From assembly GCF_023156195.1 (NCBI RefSeq), contig NZ_JAKUKA010000001.1, positions 5,022,001-5,086,000 on the forward strand: DNA of 64,000 nt, in the 5' to 3' direction. A program made the translations under genes and the position numbers. Of this stretch, positions 1-10,272 are shown piece after piece. Origin of the DNA: Chitinophaga sedimenti. Lineage in GTDB: Bacteria; Bacteroidota; Bacteroidia; Chitinophagales; Chitinophagaceae. The notes under the pieces were generated by a model. It was not told the DNA's origin. It searched no databases and saw nothing but the letters and a program-made list of their open reading frames with translations. Positions within the stretch are counted from its first letter, which is position 1; the number at the start of each line of letters is the position of its first letter.

Positions 1-823
1 CGGCCGATACAATGTCTGCCTGCATAGCGCGGATGTGGAAGGTCGATTTCATCTTTCCGGCAACGCCGCGGCTTTGCGCCAGGCCACTGTTAATACTGGC
101 GTAATCGCCCTCGTTAAACTGGTACGACTTCAGGTGTATACTCAGTACACGTACGGTATCGCCACCAATCACCACATCGGCGCGGATCATGTTTTCCGTT
201 TCCGGTCCGCCCAGCATGTCAATGGTTTGCACATTGGCAATAGGGAAACGGGAGAAAATGGCCGTGCCGAAATGCCAGTGTCCCAGCGGGTGAAGTCTTT
301 CGAAAAATAATGATACGGATAACCGCCCCGGACGATCACGGAATCCACGTTGTGCAGGCGGTCCGGATGCTCGTTACTGTAAAACTCCTGCAGGCAAAGG
401 ATGTCTGGCTTCGCTTCTACCAGCAGGTCGTACATTTTAAGCCGGAGTTCGGGGTTGTCTTTGTACTCGCGCATACCGAACATAGAGCAGTTAAAGCTCA
501 TAACAGTAAAGTCGGACGCGCTGCTTTCCGGCGCCTTGTGAAAAGGATGGAACGCCCAGCTTTGCAAAATGGCCTTAGAACTCAGCAAAATTGCCACAGC
601 GGAGATCAGGAAGTAATAGCGCTTTTTTCTTTGTAAAACAGCCAGATAACCAGCAAAACCGCGCAAATCGCCAACAGGAATGGGAAACCGAAACCGGCGA
701 AACCTGCCGGCCAGAACTTATCGGGGCGTACATACTGCGCGTAAGCGGAAAAATAAGACCGGCGGCAAGGGCTACGTTTCCCCATAGCAACAAACGCCGG
801 ATGATGGTTTTAACTAAATTCAC
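1..823 (-). CDS. Endonuclease/exonuclease/phosphatase (EEP) family membrane protein, partial and frameshifted
   Basis: An EEP-fold metal-dependent phosphohydrolase whose substrate cannot be told. The N-terminus holds about three hydrophobic segments (around 745-820, 640-700 and 560-620), then the EEP domain with VMSFNCSMFG and the catalytic-type Glu in ILCLQEFY, followed by IHLKSYQF near the left edge, where the gene leaves the window. The start is GTG at 823. At least three frameshifts (near 735, 630 and 235) break the reading frame, while all segments still read as one family-typical protein. It lies directly downstream of two rhomboid genes on the same strand, a neighbourhood I recall from related Bacteroidota. 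Family is confident; function is unknown. Confidence 0.75.
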
Positions 824-899
824 GTTAAAAGAGGTTAGGGAGCACTAAAATAGCACTCTGCCACTAATTTGTACGTGAATTTTGTGTGTACGGTAAAAA

Positions 900-1845
900 T
901 CAGGCGCCTTCCTCTTCGCGGCTCGCTCTTAGGAGCAATTCTTTTCTTCGGGCGAAAGGGACTCGATACCGGCCTGGTTGATTTTGTCCAGGATTTCGTC
1001 GAGACGGTGCTCCGGTACTGCGCCTACTTTGCGGAAAGGCGTTTCTTTTTGATTTTGAGGGAAGATGGACCCCGGAATTTGTTCCGGGTTATATATTTTC
1101 TGGTCAGCCGGGTGAAACATGTGGCTGATGCCGTGTACTGCTTTATTGAAGCCTTCGCCGATGTCCTTGCCTTTTTTAAGCCGGGCTGCATAAATCCAGC
1201 CGAACAGTGCGCCGCCTAGGAGGAAGGGGTAGTGCGTCAGTTCTGCGCGATCGGCAGTGTGTGTGCCGATGCTCAGGGCGAAGTAAACGAATGCGATGAT
1301 CCAGAAGGGAATGCCCCCATAAGAGCAGGCAACACGCGGTATTTCGGTGCAATGACTACCGCAGCTACCGCCAGGGCCATTACACTGGCTTGTGCACCAG
1401 CCATGAAGGCGCCGGAACGGATGGCCATAAACGGCGGAACGAGGTTCATGGCAGCCAGGTAAAATACGAAACCGGTGAGCGCGCCAAACAGGTATACGGG
1501 TAATATCCTGCGGTGACCGGCTTGTTGCTGCAAGAAGGTGCCGAAGCCCCACAGCCATATCATGTTACTGACAATATCGATTACGCGGGTGTGAACGAAC
1601 ATGGCTGATACCAGTGTCCAGGGGTGCGTGATAAATTCGGAGAAATGCGCCGGCACGCGGATGTTTTCCAGCACGCTGCGTTCGAACGACAGGGCGGGCA
1701 TATTTTCCATTTTGTAAATGATGTCCGTAAACTGTACCAGGATAAACACGGACAGGTTAACAACCAACAAGTGGGTGACCATATTCCGTTCTTCGCCCAG
1801 GGAAAGGCGTGGCGTCCGTTCTTTTTCTACAGCGTGCATGGCCAT
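900..1845 (-). CDS. Rhomboid-family membrane protein, probable inactive homologue (frameshifted)
   Basis: A rhomboid-fold protein with about six membrane helices. It has the conserved loop WTLVSAMFVHT and helix pattern, but where active rhomboids have GASG/GASA it reads AGAQASVMAL, putting Gln at the serine position. Its last helix reads FLLGGALFG where the active neighbour has AHLGGALF, so the catalytic His is Leu. Both dyad residues therefore appear missing. A soluble tail with LDEILDKI and LSPEEK is typical of Bacteroidota rhomboids. Frame breaks occur near 1310 and near 925; restoring the second gives an end at 900-902. It is paired with the active rhomboid just upstream. It may be a pseudoprotease that binds membrane substrates; that role is inference. 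Confidence 0.75.
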
Positions 1846-1961
1846 AATGCTTTGTTTACAAATTTAAAGAATCCATCCTTTCAAAAGTTCAAAATCCGTG
1901 CCCTGCTTTTAAGATGGAACGATGAAAAAAAAGCAGTTATGTTTAAAGTTTTGTAATACTG

Positions 1962-2785
1962 CTAATGCCGCCTTCGCTGCCAGCCTCGCAGGATCAGGTA
2001 GGCAAACAGCGCGCCGCCGAGGTGGGCAAAGTGAGCCACATCGTCGTTCGGGTTGTTCTGCACAATGCGCACCACTTCGAGTATAATCATGACACCTGCG
2101 AAATATTTTATCTTAATAGGAAAAAGGAAGTACAGGTACAATAACTCGTTCGGAAACATCCGGCTGCGCCAAAGAGGATGCCGAAGATAGCGCCGGAAGC
2201 GCCCACCAGCGCGGTATTTTGGTAATAGGTCGCCGTTTGGGAAACCAATACTTTAAGGGCTGCTACCATGCCCGGGTCGTTAGGAGTTGCGCCAAACTGT
2301 TCGATGATGCCCTGGTAACGCCAGTTCCTGTCAATATGAAAACGGCGTTGCAGATCCAGTAATGTTTCGTAGCTGGGTTGATCCCGGAATTGCTTTACAA
2401 GGCTGTTAAGCTGGTGGAATTCCCAAGCCTGTACGCTCATGTAAAACAAAGCGGCACCAACGCCGCACGCCATGTAAAAAGTAAGAAAGCGTTTTGCCCC
2501 CATCGAATTTTCGAGCATGCTGCCAAAAATCCAGAGGGTGAACATGTTACCAAACAGGTGTCCGAAACTACCATGCATAAACAGGTGCGTAACCAGCTGG
2601 TGCGGCATAAAGTATTCTGAACCAATATAATGCAAAGCAAAATGGTTGGATATCCAATCAGCGGCATCCCTGGAAACAGACGACTCTACAGTCACCATTC
2701 CAAAAAAGACCAGTGCATTGATGATCATCAGGTTTTTGATAACCACCGGGATGGAAAATAAGCCGCCGGGCCTTAAATAGCTCAT
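1962..2785 (-). CDS. Rhomboid family intramembrane serine protease (frameshifted)
   Basis: An intramembrane serine protease that cuts transmembrane substrates within the inner membrane. The catalytic serine lies in ALVGASGAIFG and the catalytic histidine in VAHFAHLGGALF. The HGSFGHLFGNM segment of helix 2 is also present. One frameshift near 2130 separates the serine and histidine halves; the frame resumes with a normal membrane helix. The ATG at 2785 is well placed. It is followed on the same strand by the probable inactive paralogue, so an active and a dead rhomboid look co-transcribed. Confidence 0.85.
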
Positions 2786-2799
2786 GATTCGCGCTTGCT

Positions 2800-4213
2800 T
2801 TAAAAATTATCTTTTTTCAATAAAACCACGTTCTCGATATGGTGCGTGTGCGGAAACATATCCACAGGCTGCACTTTTTCCACGCTATACATCGCGTCCA
2901 GCAGGGCCAGGTCACGGGCTTGTGTGGCGGGGTTACAGCTTACATACACTATTTTCGGTGCGCCTACTTCCAGCAATTTCTCCACCAGTTTTTCGTGCAT
3001 GCCCGCCCGCGGAGGGTCGGTAATGATCACGTCCGGCGCGCCATGTTTGGCAAAGAACGCATCGTCCACTATATCTATCACATCACCGGCGTAAAAAGTA
3101 GCGTTCGTTACGTTATTTTGTTCAGCGTTGATGATCGCATCATCAATAGCCTCCTTTATCAACTCAATACCGATTACTTTTTTAGCCTGGCGGGATACAA
3201 ATATCCCGATGCTGCCTGTACCGCAATACAGATCGTACACCACCTCGCTGCCCGTTAGTCCCGCGAACTCACGCGTTACTTTGTACAGCGCCTCGCCCTG
3301 GTAAGTATTGGTCTGGAAAAAGGATTTGGGGCCGATCTTGAAGACAAAATCTTCGAGCCGCTCTTCTACATAACCTTTGCCGTAGTATACCTTCGGCTCC
3401 GGTCAAAGATACTATCATTCTTTTTCGGGTTGATGGTATACAATAACGAAGTAATGCCGGGAACGGTTTTTAAAATATGATCGAGCAGTGCCTCCCGCGC
3501 TTCTTTATCTTCATGATGAATAACAAGGTTGGCCATTACCTCTCCTGTGGTACAAATACGTAACACCAGGTTGCGCAGCCAGCCCGTTTGCTGCCGGATG
3601 TCGAAAAATTCCAGGTTATTCGCCTCCGCATAATCGCGGATCGTGTTCTTGATAAGATTGGTAGGCTCCGCCATTAGATGGCACTCCTGTATGTCCAGTA
3701 CTTTATCGAACAGTTTGGGGATGTGGAAACCAACCGCGTTGCGGCGGGGAATTTCGCCATCGCCGGCTGCATCCATTTCTTTTTGGGTGAGATAAGCCTT
3801 GTTGGAAAATGTAAACTCCAGCTTGTTGCGGTAGTACCTGGTTTCCTGGCCGCCCAGGATAGGCATAATGTCCGGCAGGGCTATCTTGCCAATCCGGGTA
3901 AGGTGGTCCACTACCTGCTGGTGTTTATAATCCAGCTGCATAGAATACGGCAGCATCTGCCATTTGCATCCACCGCATTCGCCAAAATGCTGGCAGAACG
4001 GGTCGGTACGGTCGGGCGAAAGGGTATGGAAATGCACGGCTTTGCCTTCGGCCCAGTCTTTTTATTCTTGCCAAGCCTTACATCCACGACATCGCCGGGT
4101 ACCACGCCACCTTCAATGAAAATTACTTTACCGTCTTTCCGGGCCAGGGCTTTGCCTTCGGCGGCATAACCACTTACCGGGACGTTTTCCAGAACTACTT
4201 GCTTTTTTCTCAC
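2800..4213 (-). CDS. rlmD: 23S rRNA (uracil-5-)-methyltransferase, RlmD/TrmA family (frameshifted)
   Basis: An S-adenosylmethionine-dependent RNA m5U methyltransferase. In order: an N-terminal TRAM-like domain (ARKDGKVIFIEGGVVPGD), a 4Fe-4S cysteine cluster (CQHFGECGGCKW), a Rossmann motif (YDLYCGTGSIGIF), the DPPRAGMH loop and the catalytic-cysteine motif SCNPATQARDL. The length of about 470 residues fits the family. At least two frameshifts (near 4045 and 3390) interrupt it. The only upstream start in frame is GTG at 4213, and a TACCTTTG -7 box (4219-4226, minus strand) ends five bases before it, which would make the message almost leaderless. Assignment to RlmD rather than a related uracil methyltransferase is from family resemblance. 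Confidence 0.85.
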
Positions 4214-4260
4214 GGGTGCAAAGGTAACAAGAAAACAAGTTCTCCTTTTTCCCTATTTTT

Positions 4261-5687
4261 ATGATCCCTATGCAAAAACTATTCATTACCGCCATCGGCA
4301 TTTTCTGGGCTACGATCCTGCACGCGCAGGGTTACGATATTTCCGTTAAAGTAAAGGATTACAAGCAGGGAACGGTGTACCTCGGTCACTATATGGGCAG
4401 AAGCACCTACCTGATGGACTCTGCCCAGATCGGTCCCAACGGCGTGGCGCAGCTGAAAGGCAAGGAAAAGGCGCTCGGCGGCATTTACCTGGTGGTATTG
4501 CCGGGGCGACAGCGGTATACCGAAGTGCTGCTGGACAAGCAACAAACTTTTTCCATGACCGTGGACACGGCCGACCTGGTAAAAGGTACGGTGTATACCG
4601 GCTCTCCCGATAATGAATTGTTCGTTTCCTACAACCAGTACCTTAGCAACCTGGAGGCGGATAATCGCGAAATGCAACGGCTGTTGGCCCTTCGCACAAA
4701 GGAAGACACGACAAAAGCGGCCGCAGTGCAAGCCGAGTTATTTAAAAAAATCAACATAAAAGAGAAGAAATCATCACTAAAAACCCGAAAGCCCTGCTTT
4801 CGGCTATTTTTAAGATGATGAAAGAACCGGAAGTGCCGCAAACGCTGCCTAAGAAAGCAGACGGTTCACCGGATTCCACTTTCCCGTATCGTTATTATAA
4901 AGCGCATTACTGGGATAATACAGATCTTACCGACGGCCGCCTGGTGCGCACACCCGTGTACGAAGGCAAACTACAGAAGTATTTTTCACAGATGGTTGTG
5001 CCCGAGGCAGATTCCATTACCGCCGAGGCAGACAAAATTCTCACCAAAACCCGCGCGGATAAAGAAATGTTCAAATTCACGCTGTGGTGGCTGACCAATA
5101 CCTACGAAACCTCGCCCTACATGGGCATGGACGCAGTGTTCGTTCACCTGGTGGAAAAATATTATGTGGCCGGCGATGCCACCTGGCTTACCGAAGACCA
5201 GAAGAACAAGATTATTTCACGCGCTTATACTATTGCCCCGAACCTGATCGGGCAACCCGCGCCGCCGCTGGTGCTGGAAGATACCACCGGCAAGCCTGTT
5301 TCGTTGTATAATGTGAAAGGCAAATATACCGTCCTGGTTTTCTGGGATCCCACCTGCAGCCACTGCAAAACAGAAGTGCCCCGCATCGATTCGGCGTTCA
5401 ACGCCATCTGGCGCAATAAGGGCATAGCAGTAATGGGGGTTAAAACAGAAGGCTCCAAAGAGGATTGGCAGGCTTTCATCAAAAAGAACAAGCTCTCCGG
5501 ATGGGTGCACGCTTGGGACCCGCAACAAAAGAGCAATTACCGCCGCCTCTACGATGTATACAGCACACCTGTAATTTACCTGCTTGATGAGAAGAAAAAG
5601 ATCGTTGCGAAACGTTTAGGCGTGGAACAATTGATCGGATTTCTACAACATCTGGACAAACAAACACCAACAACAGCGATTAAATAA
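4261..5687 (+). CDS. TlpA-like thioredoxin-domain protein with DUF4369/DUF5106-type N-terminus (frameshifted)
   Basis: A periplasmic thiol-disulfide protein. A signal peptide (LFITAIGIFWATILHAQ) precedes a beta-rich N-terminal domain of the kind found in Bacteroidota TlpA-like proteins, then a helical linker, then a thioredoxin/AhpC-TSA domain with the active-site motif CSHC in FWDPTCSHCKTEVP and the cis-proline segment YSTPVIYLL. A frameshift near 4745 in an A-run splits it; the second frame continues with NPKALLSAIFKMMKEPE, normal for the linker. Start may be 4261 or the internal ATG at 4270. It probably reduces or carries thiols in the envelope; the partner is unknown. Confidence 0.85.
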
Positions 5688-5815
5688 GACCTGCTTAAAC
5701 CCTTTGCAATAACCTGTATGTCAATTGATTGCCAAATGACGACAGCCTTTTGGCACGTTCTTTGGCTTCTGCTTCTCGCAAGCAAACCAAAACAATCAAT
5801 TAAACTTCTAAGGTT

Positions 5816-6517
5816 ATGACAAAGAAAATTTTATGTTCCATTGCAGCAGTAGCTTTTGCAGCAAGCGTTAGTGCACAGGCAAGGGTGGGTATCAAAGGTG
5901 GTTTCAACCTCTCTAACATTTCCAACGCGAATGATGGCACCTCCGACAACGCCAACATGCTTCCTTCCTGGAATGCGGGCGTAATCGCCGACTTCCCATT
6001 ATCGCCAATCTTATCGCTGCAACCAGGTGTTTTTTACAGCACTAAGGGTTCTAAAATCGAAAGAGGTAACTCCAGCGATGTAGATTATTTAAAAACCACG
6101 ACCAATCCATCTTATATCGAGATCCCGGTAAACTTCGTAGGTAAGATTCCGTTAGGCGCCGACGGCAGCAATAAGTTTTTTGCAGGTGTAGGACCGTATG
6201 CAGCTTTTGGCGTGGCAGGTAAAAACAAATATACTTTTAGCTCCGGCGCTACTAAAGTAACCGGCGAAAGCAATATTAAATGGGATGACGATACCCCGTT
6301 CAACACTGGCGATCCTAATCAGGGTTATGACAAATACAAACGTTTTGACTGGGGTGGTAACCTGATGGCAGGCTTTGAATTTGGCAACGTGCAGGTAGCT
6401 GCGCAGTATGGCCTGGGTTTTGCTAAGATCGTGTCTGGCGAAGATGATGGCCGTAACGACAAGAGCAAAAACCGTGTACTGAGCTTCTCGGTGGCGTATT
6501 TGTTCGGCGGTAAATAA
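5816..6517 (+). CDS. PorT-family outer membrane beta-barrel protein
   Basis: An intact 233-residue outer membrane beta-barrel of the PorT/OMP_b-brl_2 type. It has a signal peptide ending ...ASVSAQ, then RVGIKGGFNLSNIS, which is the typical first strand, and alternating strands ending in a C-terminal strand with aromatic residues (VLSFSVAYLFGGK). It is the first of three similar barrel genes in a row on this strand. The function of these small barrels is mostly unknown; a role as an envelope structural or pore protein is inference. Confidence 0.85.
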   Translation: MTKKILCSIAAVAFAASVSAQARVGIKGGFNLSNISNANDGTSDNANMLPSWNAGVIADFPLSPILSLQPGVFYSTKGSKIERGNSSDVDYLKTTTNPSYIEIPVNFVGKIPLGADGSNKFFAGVGPYAAFGVAGKNKYTFSSGATKVTGESNIKWDDDTPFNTGDPNQGYDKYKRFDWGGNLMAGFEFGNVQVAAQYGLGFAKIVSGEDDGRNDKSKNRVLSFSVAYLFGGK

Positions 6518-6556
6518 TCAAGCCCGATTAAAAACCAATTATAAACAACTTCGAAC

Positions 6557-7173
6557 ATGAAAAAAGTTCTGTTATCAGCCTTTGCGCTGTGTATTGCAGG
6601 CCTCTCCTTTGGGCAGACAAAATTCGGTGTGGTCGCCGGTCCCAGCTTCTCTAGTGTAACCACAAAAGTAGGTGGTAATAAAGAAACCAGCGATCTGAAA
6701 GTAGGGTTCCGTGGCGGTTTTACAGCCGACATTCCCCTGGCGGACGAGTTTTACATCCAACCGAGCCTGCTTTATGTTGGCAAAGGCAGCAAGGATTCCC
6801 GCGATTTCATCGGCGGTACCGATATCAGCTACGAAAGAACACTTCATTACATTAACGTGCCGGTAAACTTCCTGTTTAAGCCGGAAGTAGGTAACGGTAA
6901 CATGTTACTGGGCATCGGACCCTACTTCGCTTATGCAGTAGGCGGTAAATTCGGCAGCAATTCAGAAGATATCTTTGATGATAACTACCGGATGGTGTAA
7001 AAAGATTCGATTCGGGCGGTAACCTGCAGATTGGTTATGAAATGAAAAGTGGCCTTAATTTCTCTCTGAATGCAGAGATGGGTTTTGTAAATCTTCGCCA
7101 TGATGGAGATAGCGACAATGCATTCCGCAACAACTCCTTCGGTGTTTCCGTAGGCTATAAGTTCGGTCGCTAA
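6557..7173 (+). CDS. PorT-family outer membrane beta-barrel protein (frameshifted)
   Basis: A second small outer membrane barrel, 39 bases after the first. The signal peptide ends GLSFGQ and the first strand is TKFGVVAGPSFSSV. A frameshift in an A-run near 7000 truncates the visible frame at VMV-like residues, but the next frame continues RFDSGGNLQIGYEM and ends FGVSVGYKFGR, a regular last barrel strand, with stop at 7171-7173. It is clearly paralogous to the gene upstream and probably shares its transcript. Specific function unknown. Confidence 0.8.
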
Positions 7174-7510
7174 CCAATTGATATATAACGGCAACGGACA
7201 AATATCCAGCCGCAGCAAAGCATTATGAAAATAAATATTAGTGCTACAGCTGCCGGCTGGATATTTTTTGAAAAAAAATCACCAACCTTTATGTGACAAA
7301 TTTGTTTCGCTATCCTATAACCCCCAAGAGAGAACTATTTACTGAAGGAAAGTAAGCTCAAATTAATACCGGACACCTAACTGAATACAGAGAAACTGAT
7401 CCCTTGCTTGCGTGCGTAAACAGCCGTAGGCCGGTATTTACAGCGTATTACCCCACAGGCGAAGAATTTTTTCCCGGAGCACTTAATAGAGAAAAGCAAA
7501 AAGCGCAAAT
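7174..7510. other. Intergenic region of 337 bases
   Basis: The gap between the second and third barrel genes holds no credible reading frame on either strand. It is AT-rich around 7265-7325, with a near-match to a -7 box (CAAATTTG, 7299-7306 approximately). I see no convincing hairpin. Confidence 0.4.
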
Positions 7511-8241
7511 ATGAAACAGTTCTACGGCATTTCCCTTGCCTTCACGTTTCTTTCAGCCACGTTTGTAACCAATGTATCAAAAGCCCAGGTGAGCTTGGGT
7601 GTGCAGGCAGGTTACACATCTGCCGATTTTTCCTTTAATGGCCAAAACCGAAGTGACTATAGTAATGTTGCTTCCTATACCAAGCCGGTAAAAGGCATTC
7701 ATGTAGACCTGCTATTCAATTTTCCGCTGCCGCCGGATAATTTGTACATCCAGTCCAGCCTGCGGTTTGTAACCAAGGGCACAACTTTTACGCCGGTTAA
7801 ATACGAGCAGCCCGACCTTACTGATACATATGTTACGTCCGGGACAAGCATGCGTTTAAATTATCTTGAAGTACCGGTAAACCTTGTGTACAAACAACCT
7901 GTCGGTATAGGCCGTGTTATGGTTGGCGCAGGTATTTACGGCGCGTACGGCCTTAAAGGCAGGTATGATTATAAGGTAAGCCGCAACGGAGCCACTGTCA
8001 CCAAAGACAGCCGCGATATCCAGTTCTCCCGTTCGTCTAATACCAACCCTTCCGTGATGCGGATTTTTCCCTGGGACATGGGCATCAACGGACTGGCGGG
8101 GTTCGAATTCAATAACCACGTATCGCTGAGCGCCAATTTTGCCAGGGGGTTATTGATGTGGACCGCAACAATGGCACTTCCACCAAAAACTACTGCCTCG
8201 GCTTAACGCTTGGTTACCTGTTTAACCGCGAAGATTACTAG
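7511..8241 (+). CDS. PorT-family outer membrane beta-barrel protein (frameshifted)
   Basis: The third barrel of the cluster, larger than the other two. The signal peptide ends TNVSKAQ and the first strand reads VSLGVQAGYTSADF. Strand motifs such as YLEVPVNLVYKQP match the INVPVNFLFKPE segment of the preceding paralogue. A frameshift in a G-run near 8145 hides the C-terminus; the restored frame ends CLGLTLGYLFNREDY with stop TAG at 8239-8241. Probably located in the outer membrane; function unknown. Confidence 0.8.
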
Positions 8242-8266
8242 GCTTGATCTTTCCTGAAAAAAATTT

Positions 8267-8292
8267 CCCGGTGCATAGGGGTATGCGCCGGG
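8267..8292 (-). terminator. Hairpin with T-run on the minus strand
   Basis: A 10-bp stem CCCGGTGCAT/ATGCGCCGGG with one G-T pair. On the minus strand it is followed by AAATTTTTTT. It lies downstream of metF, behind the stronger terminator at 8364-8388. Confidence 0.5.
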
Positions 8293-8363
8293 ATGCGCGT
8301 CTTTTAATGAATCATCACAATAAGTTTCACTATTAAAGGTGTGACAGTTATAGGGAAAAATTA

Positions 8364-8388
8364 AGCCATCTCGTATCTACGGATGGCT
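8364..8388. terminator. Bidirectional terminator between barrel gene and metF
   Basis: Stem AGCCATC/GATGGCT with an inner CGTA/TACG helix. The plus side is followed by CTTTTCTTTTT and the minus side by TTAATTTTTCCC, so it can end both convergent genes. Confidence 0.7.
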
Positions 8389-8418
8389 CTTTTCTTTTTA
8401 TAGTGATGTGGTGGCTGT

Positions 8419-9370
8419 TTATACAATCGCCTCCACTACTTTCCGGATTACTTTGGGTTTGCCCAGTGTATAGTAGTGCAGCACGGGTATGCCAGCCGCC
8501 TTCAGTTCGCAGGACTGCTGAATCAGCCATTCGGTCCCCAGCTCCTCCACTTCCTTGTCCGTTTTACATTTCAGGATTTCGTTAGAGAAGTCGGTCGGGA
8601 TATCCACATGAAAAATACGCGGGAGCACCGACAATTGCTTTTTGGAAGTGAGCGGCTTTAGGCCCGGGATAATGGGCACTTTTATACCAGCGTCGCGGCA
8701 CTTTTGCACGAAATCGAAAAACTTCTTGTTGTCAAAAAACATTTGTGTAACGATGTAATCGGCACCGGCCTCCACTTTGCGGATGAGGTGCTCGATATCG
8801 TTTTGCATATTGGGCGCTTCGAAGTGCTTTTCCGGGTAACCGGCCACACCGATGCAGAATTTCGTTTTTACCCCTTCTACCAGGTCTTCTTCCAGGTAGA
8901 TGCCATTGTTCATCTGCGCCACCTGGTGCAGCAGGTCAATGGCGTAGCGGTGGCCATTGGGATGCGGTTCAAAAAAGGTTTCGTTTTTGGGAGCGTCGCC
9001 GCGGAGCACCAGCACATTGTCGATACCCAGGAAAGCCAGGTCGATAAGCGCGTTTTCAGTTTCCTCTTTGCTGAACCCACCACAAATAAGGTGCGGCACT
9101 GCATCTACATTATAATGGTTCATGATAGCGGCACAAATGCCAACCGTACCCGGGCGCTTACGGATTTCCACCTTGTCGAAGGAGCCGTCTGCCCGCTTTT
9201 TGAACATATGTTCGCTGCGGTGATAGGTCACATTAATGAAAGCCGGATTAAAAGCCATCAACGGATCCGGTGGTCATAAATAGATTCGATGCTTTTTCCT
9301 TTCAGGGGGGCAGTATTTCGAAGGAGATGAGCGTATCCTTTGCCTGCGCTATATGTTCGGTTACTTTCAT
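8419..9370 (-). CDS. metF: Methylenetetrahydrofolate reductase (frameshifted near the start)
   Basis: Reduces 5,10-methylene-THF to 5-methyl-THF, the methyl donor for methionine synthase (metH at 40.1-43.9 kb). Visible family features are NVTYHRSE, ICGGFSKEE, DNVLVLRGDAP, ADYIVTQMFFD and the end segment GIPVLHYYTLGK, about 315 residues in all. The true N-terminus is MKVTEHIAQAKDTLISFEIL with ATG at 9370; a frameshift near 9270 separates it from the rest. A -7 box TATTTTTG lies on the minus strand at 9400-9407, some 30 bases upstream of this start, which supports it. Confidence 0.92.
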
Positions 9371-9457
9371 ATGTTCAGTGGCGGCTTGTTAAAACTATCC
9401 AAAAATAATATATCGGTACATAATTAGCTAATAAAGGCTTTGCGAGTACTATTTTCT

Positions 9458-9465
9458 TATTTTTG
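9458..9465 (+). promoter_or_regulatory. -7 box of the lptB promoter
   Basis: TATTTTTG matches TAnnTTTG, 16 bases before the lptB start. A TTTG lies at 9439-9442, but the spacing of 15 is shorter than the usual 19-21, so only the -7 element is secure. Confidence 0.5.
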
Positions 9466-9481
9466 CGAAGTTTGATCATTT

Positions 9482-10243
9482 ATGTCACTTAGAATACATA
9501 CCCAACAACTGGTAAAACGCTACGGGGCCCGCACGGTGGTAAACCATGTGTCTGTAGAAGTAAGTCAGGGCGAAATTGTAGGTTTACTTGGGCCGAACGG
9601 CGCTGGTAAAACCACATCATTTTATATGGTAGTGGGCCTCATCAAGCCGGATGAGGGGGAAGTATTCCTCGAAGACGTGAATATTACCAAACTTCCGATG
9701 TTCAAACGCGCCCAAATGGGTATCGGTTACCTGCCGCAGGAGGCGTCAATTTTCCGGAAACTGAGCGTGGAAGATAATATCTCCGCCGTTCTCGAAATGA
9801 CAAATCTCACCCGGGCACAGCAAAAAGCCAAACTGGAAGAACTGCTCAACGAGTTTCGTCTCACGCACGTAAGGAAAAGCCCCGGCGACGTACTTTCCGG
9901 TGGTGAGCGACGCCGTACCGAAATAGCCCGCGCCACGGCGGTAGATCCCAAGTTCATTCTGCTGGATGAGCCGTTTGCGGGCATCGACCCCATTGCCGTG
10001 GAAGATATTCAGTCAATTGTAGCAAAGCTTAAGTATAAAAACATCGGTATTCTCATTACCGATCACAACGTACAAGAAACCCTCTCCATCACCGACAGGG
10101 CCTACTTGCTGTTCGAAGGCAAAATTCTGAAAGCCGGTTCGGCCGAAGAACTTGCAGAAGACGAACAGGTAAGAAAAGTGTATCTTGGCCAGAATTTCGT
10201 GCTGAGGAGAAAAAATTACCTGGAAGAGGCAGCTAAACAGTAA
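9482..10243 (+). CDS. lptB: LPS export ABC transporter ATP-binding protein
   Basis: The cytoplasmic ATPase of the Lpt complex, which extracts lipopolysaccharide from the inner membrane with LptF/LptG. The 253-residue protein is intact: Walker A GPNGAGKTT, Q-loop region, ABC signature LSGGERRRTEIARA, Walker B FILLDEPFAGIDP and switch histidine ITDHN. The ERRR following the signature and the PQEASIFRKLSVEDN segment are typical of LptB. Its partners are not in the window. The GH3 gene follows after 29 bases and may share its transcript. Confidence 0.95.
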   Translation: MSLRIHTQQLVKRYGARTVVNHVSVEVSQGEIVGLLGPNGAGKTTSFYMVVGLIKPDEGEVFLEDVNITKLPMFKRAQMGIGYLPQEASIFRKLSVEDNISAVLEMTNLTRAQQKAKLEELLNEFRLTHVRKSPGDVLSGGERRRTEIARATAVDPKFILLDEPFAGIDPIAVEDIQSIVAKLKYKNIGILITDHNVQETLSITDRAYLLFEGKILKAGSAEELAEDEQVRKVYLGQNFVLRRKNYLEEAAKQ

Positions 10244-10272
10244 TCAACGATTTCACCCTAGGATAAACCTTT

